DNA of 64,000 bases from Acanthacorydalis orientalis (taxonomy: Eukaryota > Arthropoda > Insecta > Megaloptera > Corydalidae): NCBI GenBank assembly GCA_034766995.1, contig CM068313.1:52413775-52477774 (forward strand). The letters are read 5' to 3'. This document shows, piece by piece, positions 56,166 through 64,000 of this stretch. The notes beneath the pieces are model-generated. The model was not told the DNA's origin, ran no database searches, and worked only from the letters and a program-made list of their open reading frames with translations. Numbering within the stretch: position 1 is the first letter of the stretch; each line of letters starts with the position of its first letter. Both the position numbers and the translations under genes were made by a program.

Positions 56166-57204
56166 TATTTAAAAAAAAAACTTAAATAGGAAATATATAG
56201 TGGAATATAGAGATAATTCTTGTTTTTAGTTTGATACTTATGTATAAATAGTCTTATATATTCATTATAATGTCATTTAATTGGAAAAAAATAATCGGAA
56301 TATCACAAACTGCTTTACATTTTTTTCTGTATTTTTTACTGATTTTTCAAAATTGAAACGAAACACGTGAATAATCTTTTTACATGTATAAAGAAAGAGA
56401 CCGTGTATTTTACTTTCACACTACAGAAGTAAAACTTACGGAATATCTCTACACACACACCAGGTAGGAAAACAGGTTAGGTTAGTGAGGTAATTCTCAA
56501 TAAGTATACACAATTCATTGAATATTTTGATTTATTATTAGTTAACATAGGTTCATATTTCAGAAAAAATACAATTGTCTTATGATAACTGAAGTACAAA
56601 ATGAATGTTTTTTGATTGTAATTTATCTCAATATTTAACAAATCAGCATCATTTGTACTTGCTAATTTAGTGGTGGATACATTGCGATCAATATTCAATT
56701 TAAATTAAATTTTCGATCAAAAAATCAATTAAAACTTTTGCCTCGTCTGAAGTAAAATTTACATTAAAATCGTCACTCACAATGATAGGCAATTGAGAGA
56801 AAGCTCTCTATCAACAAATTCATCATCAGAGATATCATTACAGTACAAAATTAAAGATTGATAAATGAACTGCACTATTTTAGATATAGCTTGATTAGGA
56901 TATATATATATATATATAGGGCAATCATGACAATTATCTTGCAATTATCTAATACACACTGTAGCTCAACGGGGAAGAGGTGAGAAGGTTCATCGTTTCG
57001 TTACGCATTCAGCCACATAAATCCAATTCACTATACCGTGTGTAAAGAAGTTTCACGTCAAAAATAATTCTATTGTAAAATTTTCATAAAGAAAAATTTT
57101 TTTCGTTTAGACCACCATTTTCCAACGCTCCCTCCCCTCGATGTACTCTACAAGTAGCACATTATCCATTTCCATTACCGATAATCAATGAGTGGTCGAT
57201 GGAT
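56166..57204. other. No gene recognised
   Basis: AT-rich, with a short TA run at 56900-56918. The reverse open frame 56477-56698 has no recognised motif. Confidence 0.4.
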
Positions 57205-57490
57205 ATCGCATTGTCTCTGTTCTGATTGGTTGACATCAGTCATATGTTGTTCTCTCACTGTGTGCAAGGAAAGAAGTGTATACGATTTCAATGCAAAAAA
57301 TTAATGATTTATTCAAAATATTGTATTCACAGTAGCTTTAGAGTAAAAAAAATTATTATACATTTTAATATTTTTTATAAACTTTTCCAATAAAAATTTT
57401 ACTACTTACATGTTACGCAGATTATTGGTTTGAATAGTTTGTTAATTTCTGTTATTTATTAGGTGAGGGTGGGTGAGATGAGGGTGAGTG
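57205..57490 (+). repeat. GC-box dispersed repeat, copy 2
   Basis: Same blocks as 10525-10830 on the forward strand: ttctgattggttgacatcag, attcaaaatattgtattcac, ttagagtaaaaaaa, ataaacttttccaataaaaa, ttaatttctgttatttatta, then a weak GC-box gtgagggtgggtgagatgag. Confidence 0.78.
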
Positions 57491-57850
57491 TCTGATCTAA
57501 AAATAAGAATAGTCGAACCAATTTAAAACTTTTTAGAAAATATCATTTTTTGATTTATTATTAAATTTAGTTTCGCCGAGAATTCAAAAAACATACATAA
57601 CAGTCAGAACCGTTTACTAGTTTAGAAAAGATGTGTTTCTTCTTATTCGTTCTCTCATAAAAGATATAAATTACAAGTTCATTCTTTTCTTTACTATTAG
57701 GACGACCCAGTTCATCGCACTTACAATCTCATTCCAAGAATTGTTTTTTTTCATTATAACTTGATGTGTGTACTTATTTAGATATCACAATCTAGTATAT
57801 CCTGTATTATATTCTTCGATTAGTTGCAGAACTTTTACAAACGAATTATT
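57491..57850. other. No feature recognised
   Basis: AT-rich, nothing seen. Confidence 0.35.
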
Positions 57851-58060
57851 CTGTTACTCCGTTAACTACAACAAAATTTTCTGAACAAAAATGTTCAGTA
57901 AATTATTATTGATCATTTTTAGTGTTCCTTATTCGCATTATGATAGCAATAACATCATCCTCAAAACTCCAAGGTACTGGAAAATCAAAGAATAGAAATT
58001 CATATAAGCGACAATCAATTCTTTCTTGAATATTTGTTTCGAAAAAAAATTTTTATGGTC
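57851..58060. repeat. Fold-back MITE family, copy with decayed right arm
   Basis: aatgttcagtaaattattat, tgatcatttttagtgttcc and cgcattatgatagcaataac match the left arm; a decayed right arm (cgacaatcaattctttcttg) follows. Confidence 0.7.
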
Positions 58061-58816
58061 TTGTGGGATGGGAGAATTATTTGTTTGCGAAAGTGAATTT
58101 AGTTTCTGTTCCAGAATAGTATTATCTCTCCTATTCCAGTGCGTTAAACTCAGCTGACCGCATGTTTTTATTTGTATATTCATGCGTGTTACTCACAGAA
58201 CGTTGCTACTCCTTGTTTTCCTATATTATTCGTTACTGTCACTAATGGACTTTAATAAATAATGATAGAAACCGCATATATTGCTTTAATTCCCTCTTTT
58301 ATTTCAAAATCAACCTTAACCCTAGTGCGCATGGGTTGTTTAATAAAAATGCCAGTTGACTGATCATCAAATGTTTGCCATGAGAAAATACTTATTTATT
58401 TATTTTTTTTTATTTTCTTGTAATACATATGTTCTGTTGACAGTAATCGGTGGTGTAATAATTGACTTTCGTTCCATTCAGTCATAAGTAGTAATTTTCA
58501 TGAAAAATATCATCGTTAAACTCTGTTTATTGCACTGATACGGAGAGTTTTAAAATGGTGCGGGGTTAGAAGAGTTAAAGTAGTTGCAGGAAATTTTCAT
58601 GTATCTAGTCTATTTTAAGTACAATAAAAAGTATTAACTTCGAAGTTATAAATGTGAACATTTTAAAAACGACACATTAAAAAACAGCTGTTTTTTTGAA
58701 AAAAATAATAAATTGTAGAGAACAAATTTTGTAAAAATGATTTATAAAATATATTTACACGGGAACACAGTTATCTCTATGTACAATTGATATTCATTAA
58801 CTGAATATTCGTATAA
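58061..58816. other. No feature recognised
   Basis: AT-rich, nothing seen. Confidence 0.35.
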
Positions 58817-58974
58817 ACTGAAGACGTTAGTTGAATCAGAACTACGCACAACAATTCAAGATCTTGCACAAAAGTTAGGCATTAGTCATTTAACAGTTCT
58901 GGACCACTTAAAACAGCTAGGAAAATCTGGACAAATGGATGCAACGACCACAATTATTTTTCTACTAACCTGAT
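58817..58974 (+). mobile_element. Non-autonomous mariner, 3' piece (copy N3)
   Basis: Reads KTLVESELRTTIQDLAQKLG and ISHLTVLDHLKQLGKSGQM, then passes into the 3' terminal repeat (caattatttttctactaacc) at the family's shared junction. The 5' half is missing. Confidence 0.8.
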
Positions 58975-59982
58975 ACTACATCTTGCCGCCGTAATTCGAT
59001 TCAACAATAACGAGAACGTCGATTAAAATGTGTCTACATTTTTTGGGTCGCTCTGTATTCATGTCTAACTCAGAATTTTTAATAAATTTCTGTTTTCAAA
59101 ATTGAAAAATGCAAAATTTTGTAATACAGAATGGAAAGAATAACAAAATATTTAAATAAAAAAAAACATGATAATCATTTTTCAAACAACTTTTATGCAT
59201 GTAATCTTACAAGACTTGTCATATTAAAAAAATATATAAATGTGTAATGTTTTTATAATAGCAAAAAAAAACCATTTGCTCTTGCTTCACTGTATTTAAA
59301 TTTGTTTACATTCGAATGTGCGAAATCATGTTAATGTTTCTTTTAATAGTTTTATAATGTTTATTAAACATTTACTCTTTAATTATATTTTTAATATATT
59401 GTACATTTTTCAAGTACAGAAGTCATTACATTAATTGAAAGTACTTAATTATCACAAATAGTATAAATTATACATTTTAAGCAAAATGAAAAAAATGCTA
59501 CTTATTACCCAGATATTTATAAAAATTCTTCAGTGTATGTAATCACACATAATTACAATTTTTTCAGATATCAACTTTTAGATATGTTAATAACCCTGCA
59601 ATTGTAAAACTGTGTCATGGTTTCATGTCTTGTTTTTTTTTCTTTTTATTATTACTGGTATAAGCTTTTAGTGAATTTAATTTGCTTTTCTGAATAAAAT
59701 TCATGTACGAACTGTTCGTAGACCTTCTGTTACAGATATTTTTTTATCAAGTATATTTTTTTTCTCTAAAGCAGCGACATTCCTTTCTTAGTATTTTTTT
59801 ATTATTCTGTGTTGTATGGACATTTTAAACTAACACTGATCTTTATCATTTTTCAAAACATAAATTCAGAGTTTATCATAAATAAGTCGAAACTAAGAAA
59901 ATTTATCGCACACATATTGTTTAATTTCTGGTACAAAATATTTTTCTTTCTACCCGTATCAGATATGTAAACTAAGATAATA
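58975..59982. other. No feature recognised
   Basis: AT-rich without repeat relatives. Confidence 0.4.
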
Positions 59983-60315
59983 TTAACCGTTTTAGTGCCA
60001 CGAAGCGCGATCGCGCTGTTCCATAAGTTGTACTGAAAAGTACCGTTGCATCATATCGCGGTACTCAATGGTGGTGCGCGCGGATTCTGTTGTAGCGGGT
60101 CGTCAGTCAGAAGCGCGATCGCGCCGATTGACATTTGTCGAGATCATAATAATAAACAAGCGCTATCGCACCGCATAGCCTTTTTCGACATCGAGTTAAG
60201 TGAGTGCGATCGCGCTTCCTTGCACTTTTTGAAATTATACTAAACAAACGCTATCGCCCCTCTTGCCACTATTCAGTAAGATTTTTGTAATTACTTCTGG
60301 CACTCAAACGGTTAA
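59983..60315. mobile_element. TTAA-flanked MITE rich in GCGATCGC palindromes (333 bp)
   Basis: Left ttaaccgttttagtgcca (59983) and right inverse tggcactcaaacggttaa (to 60315), 17 of 18 matching, TTAA at both tips as in piggyBac elements. Inside, gcgcgatcgcgc occurs at 60005 and 60113, tgcgatcgcgc at 60205, and decayed forms (gcgctatcgc) at 60161 and 60248. The right half is a rough tandem duplication (aataaacaagcgctatcgca versus actaaacaaacgctatcgcc). GC-rich against an AT-rich background. No transposase. Confidence 0.83.
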
Positions 60316-60319
60316 TAAA

Positions 60320-60382
60320 CAGGTTGATAGGGAAATAATTTCGGTTTTTGTTTTCTGAATTCTAGCCTTAATTTTTCTCTTA
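60320..60382 (+). mobile_element. Non-autonomous mariner, 5' end only (copy N5)
   Basis: aggttgatagggaaataatt, cggtttttgttttctgaatt and ctagccttaatttttc match the 5' ends of N1 and N4; cut off at the MITE that follows. Confidence 0.7.
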
Positions 60383-60392
60383 ATGCATTTTT

Positions 60393-60598
60393 CTCTCACT
60401 TCATAAACTACCAAAGTTTTTTTCTAACTAAAAATGTTCAATCAATAAGGATTGATTACTGCTCATGCGCATTTCGACGACGATGTCTCCATCTTCAGAA
60501 CGATAAGGAACAGAATAATCTTCCAAGATATAAAAAATGCAAGAATCTAAAATAATCAATTATTGATCAGAAACATTTTTTGTGATTTACTGAGTGAC
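60393..60598. repeat. Fold-back MITE, complete copy
   Basis: Begins ctcacttcataaactacc and ends gatttactgagtga; arms aatgttcaatcaataagg/gattgattactgctcatgcg versus the inverse of aataatcaattattgatcag. It directly follows the cut-off mariner end N5, so it may mark the break. Confidence 0.78.
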
Positions 60599-60693
60599 AA
60601 AAAAAAACATTAATGAAAGTAATTTAGCTACAGTTCCTAAACTAATTACAACTATTCACTAAATTTCGAAACTCAGTATAAACATAAATATTA
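60599..60693. other. Short unassigned interval
   Basis: AT-rich, nothing seen. Confidence 0.4.
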
Positions 60694-61255
60694 TTATGTT
60701 GGTCGGAAAATAATTGCGGTTTTTATTTTCTAAATTCTAATCTTAATTTTGTTATAATGAAAATGTCACTTCATCGTGTTCATGTTAATGTCATTTTAAG
60801 CACATTTTTGAGTCTGTATTTTGGTACCATTGACTTTGATTTTCTTATTAATTTTGCGTCAAATTGAACTATTGAATTAAAGATGGAAAAGAAGCAAATA
60901 AGAGCATTTTTTTTTTGTTCGAGTTCCAAACGATGGTAAAGCATCAGCAACTGCTCGTAAACTAAACAAATGTTTTTCTGCGAGTACTGTTAAGAAACAT
61001 ATAGTGCAATAGTGGTTCCAAAAATTTCATGCTGGGGATGAACTTTGAAGATGAAAATGCTCGCGGGTGTCCTTCAGTGCAAAACGACCAACTGAAGGCG
61101 ATAGTTGAATCAGAACCACGCACAACAATTCGTCAGCTTGCACAAAAGTTAGACGTTAATCATCCAACAGTTTTGGACCACTTAAAACCACTTAAATTAA
61201 AAAATATATATGAATATGAAAGTCATAAACTGCAATTATTTTTCTAGCAAGCTAA
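60694..61255 (+). mobile_element. Non-autonomous mariner, HTH-only derivative (copy N4, 562 bp)
   Basis: Ends ttatgttggtcggaaaataa and, inverted, ttagcttgctagaaaaataa, TA on both sides. The long leader matches N1 (gttcatgttaatgtcatttt, gaattaaagatgg). Coding text: ATARKLNKCFSASTVKKH, WFQKFHAGDEL and, after a frameshift, FEDENARGCPSVQNDQLKAI and RQLAQKLDVNHPTVLDHLKP, then the 3' end at the shared junction. The open frame 61029-61247 is this piece. No catalytic domain. Confidence 0.87.
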
Positions 61256-61673
61256 TATTTTAGGTGAAAAAATTAATTCGGTGCCTTTAAATTGAATCAA
61301 TCATAACTGTATTTTAAGACTAGAGTGCAAACTCTGTTAGATAAATAATCTTACACATATTATTTCTATGAGTATTTTATATTTTTTTGTTAACTATGAT
61401 TTTAATTGCAAATTTTTTGAGATTTTTTTAGTATTCAGTAAAGTTTTCTTCGTTATTATTTTCTTCGTTATATTATCAAATAACCTCTTACACAATTATT
61501 CGTCAAAAAACTAAACTGAACTTTATCCTAAAATATCTAAGCATGTGTAGAAATGTATTATTTTTGAAATAACTTTTTATTTATATATTAATTTTCAGAT
61601 ATATACATTACTCCTCTATGAAATAATGAATTTATTCTCAAACCGATTCAATATATAATATATATACACACAC

Positions 61674-61716
<43 letters not shown>

Positions 61717-62227
61717 AAAATTATATGTTATATTTTATGACTGAATTTCCCACTCTATTTAACAAATGTTAACAAATTGTATAAGCGTGCTCATTAAACA
61801 GAAAAAAATATCGAAATGTTATAATAATATTGGGAAACGAAAAGAAATATTATTTTATTTGAAAAACATACGATATTTCTGTGTTTTAAATTTGAATGAG
61901 ATAAGTAGTATGGGAAAAAATTAAAGAATACATTGTTTATACTTTCTAAAAATTGAAATATTGCTTAATTATTTTATTTTTTAATATATTCGATTTGTCG
62001 ACTGTTAATAAAATGGTTTTTTTATTATTGAATCTGAATAAAATTGTTTCCTTATATACTTTTATTTATTCTGTGTGTGCAGTCAACGACCTTTTCATCT
62101 GAATGTACATTTAATTTTTGTTTTATGAATCCTACAGCTTGTGTTATAGACCTCTCTTTTACCTTCTCTGCTATCGTATTTATTTTTTTCGAATATTTTT
62201 ATTGTGCTCATATATTACTCTGAATTA
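61256..62227. other. AT-rich DNA with one (TA)n
   Basis: (TA)n at 61677-61711; otherwise nothing recognised. Confidence 0.45.
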
Positions 62228-63235
62228 AGAGCTTCCTAACCTTCTTCGTACATTGGCCCCTTACATAAAGTTATTCTTTTTTATGGACCCCCCTCCCCCT
62301 TCTGAATATTGAAACTACTGTTGCGATTTCCTCGCGACATTAAATGTTTCATATGATTTTTTAAATAAATATTTGTAGTTTTGAAAATGATAATAAAAAA
62401 TGATAGTGAAAAATGTTCTTAATAATTCTTAAATGAGCATATTTAATAAATGATTATTATTTTTAAACTTGTTAATAATACACAAGAGTACATTGAAAAT
62501 AAAAGTACAGTTGAATAATATTTACAATAAAATTTAATAAATATTGTTTAAAAAAAACTAAATATAAATAAATATATATATATATATATTAATTTTAGTA
62601 CAATTTGTAATTGAATATAAATATATCTATTAATTTACTAAAGTTCGTTCTTAATGTGATTGTTGAGCCCGATATTCGTCAGGCAAAGTAATGCAGCAAT
62701 AATTGGTATATTCGATTCGAAGTTACTTAGCACATTCCGCAAATCACCACGTTCTGTTATAGTTAACTTCTTTCTTGATTTTATTAATAAGTTAGCTTCA
62801 TGATTAAGCGGCTTCTACTAGGTAAGAACTAGGAAAAGTTAAAAATATTGGTTCAGTAATATTTTTTAATCTGCGATATTTTTGACGGATTGATTTATCA
62901 TTCAAAAATTTAGCATATCTATTTATTTTGAGTAAAACTTTGGATTCTAGATCTTACTTTACTTTAACGAATGTGATGTCTTTTTTTAATTTTTTCCAAT
63001 GGTCCATTTATAATAGTATATTGTCAATAGAAATATTATCTTTCTCAATAACACATAGATGCAACAAATTATCAATGTAACGAAAATCCCTTCGATTCAA
63101 TGTAGATATAAATAAGTCAATAATGGAAAGAAATCCCAGAATAACCGAACAAACTTGTTTGAGATTCATAAAATATGAGAGCGCTTTTGATAAAAACCCA
63201 TTTATATTTTGATTTAAAGACAAAAAAAAAGAAAA
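62228..63235 (-). pseudogene. hAT transposase C-terminal relic
   Basis: Reverse strand reads GFLSIIDLFISTLNRRDFRY (in the open frame 63008-63223), then decayed text leading to ITEPIFLTFPSSYLVEAA, a stop, and LINKIKKEVNYNRT, ending EYRAQQSH. This matches the closing region of ZBED5/SCAND3-type hAT transposases (LxFPSTYLVExAFSAVNxLxxKKRNRL ... HQAQxSH). A likely left end is the C-rich tail at 62228-62302 (ttcctaaccttcttcgtaca, ggcccctta, ggacccccctcc). The right end was not found. A different hAT lineage from 37803-38763. Confidence 0.72.
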
Positions 63236-64000
63236 ATTAAATACTCGCCGAAAGCAAAATGCCTTTTATTATACAATAAATTGTAAACTTTGCACTCATA
63301 ACTAACTCTTCTCAAGAAAATCGCTTGAAAATCGCTACTACAAAAATGTATGCGATACTGAGAAGCTATACCTAGTCCTAGAGCCAAAAGAAATCATATT
63401 TTGTAGAAACAATTGTATATGTAAGTGTAGAAGCCCAATAATTATATTTATTCCAATCTATTAAAATCATATTATTGACAAGGTGATTCCAGTTTCAAAA
63501 TTAATCCATTAGAAGATACGGGAAAAACTCTGCCTTTTATCATCAGGTTAGGTCATTAGGTTATATGTATTTTTCTCTATTTATTGTATTGCAAACTAAT
63601 AGCCTGAACCGTTGGCATTTATTTATATTAATATTACAGCATATATCCGGTTTTTTGAAAATTTTTTCTGGATTCCAAACTTCAAACCACACTCTATACC
63701 CGTTTTCTGAAGCAAAAACCCTCCTTTCAAAGCTGGCTTAAAAGCTATGAGCTAAGACCCCAGACCAAACCCTCAGTTTTTTGTCCAATTCACAGCGTTA
63801 CGGCGTTGCAAAAAAAAGAACTCCGCACAATAAAATTATTTTTGATTTTTATATAGGCGATGCAAATAAGTCATGAATTAAATCATGAAGAAGTAAGTCA
63901 TGGCAGTCAGAATCCATGAAGACATAAACAAATCATTAAATAACAAGTCTTAGCAAGTCAGTACCGAACACTACAATAGCTTTTTTTTTATTATGTATTT
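63236..64000. other. No feature recognised
   Basis: May include the rest of the hAT relic, but no motif could be read. A less AT-rich patch at 63650-63830 has no match I know. Confidence 0.35.

Noticed and set aside
60046..60243. GC-rich open frame, and GCGATCGC as a sign of cyanobacterial (HIP1) contamination
   Set aside because: The sequence is bounded by inverted TTAA ends in AT-rich eukaryotic repeat DNA; the palindromes belong to a MITE.
1..64000. CRISPR array, operons, bacterial promoters or riboswitches
   Set aside because: No regularly spaced short repeats with unique spacers, no gene clusters; the content is eukaryotic transposons.

Overview
This window is eukaryotic, strongly AT-rich and, as far as I can read it, free of host genes. 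I see no convincing host exon, no tRNA, no rRNA and no bacterial gene organisation. The only protein-coding signal is from transposable elements, nearly all broken by stops and frameshifts. The mix is Tc1/mariner/IS630 elements of many lineages, hAT, TTAA-flanked piggyBac-like elements, a pogo-like element and a non-LTR retrotransposon, plus several dozen long (TA)n arrays with TG, GA or CT edges. This fits an invertebrate, most likely an arthropod; I cannot name the species.

Layout. 0-8 kb: a 5'-cut Hsmar1-like mariner, a composite (TA)n repeat, a fold-back MITE, and three reverse-strand mariners, one of them full length (6667-7918). 8-16 kb: (TA)n arrays, an 85-bp LINE 3' end running into (TA)n, a GC-rich fold-back at 10.1 kb, a dispersed repeat with a GC-rich box (10.5 kb), a LINE 3' end (11.2-12.1 kb) and a mariner relic. 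16-19.3 kb: a Tc1 element invaded by a LINE end and (TA)n, then a full-length Hsmar1-like mariner. 21-29 kb: non-autonomous mariners, a 718-bp TTAA element with perfect terminal repeats, and the best-preserved transposase (24859-25790). 29-35 kb: two fold-back MITEs, a pogo-like relic and two transposase relics. 35-46 kb: two more composite-repeat copies, one split by a 2-kb Tc1 element; a TTAA element; and a hAT element inserted in a repeat whose uninterrupted relative lies at 45.8 kb. 48-54 kb: two reverse mariners and a deleted Tc1. 54-64 kb: (TA)n arrays, more MITEs and non-autonomous mariners, a TTAA element rich in GCGATCGC, and a hAT relic.

How the parts relate. The elements nest and duplicate rather than form a pathway, and they give a partial order of events: Tc1 into the composite repeat, hAT into the 37.7-kb repeat, LINE tail plus (TA)n into a Tc1. 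Recurrent themes are internally deleted elements keeping both ends and the DNA-binding part of the transposase, terminal repeats with an extra inner transposase-site-like motif (IR/DR), and (TA)n arrays growing at fixed positions inside repeats. I found no clearly new functional system. The most novel material is the repeat families themselves (fold-back MITE, composite (TA)n repeat, GC-box repeat, TTAA elements).
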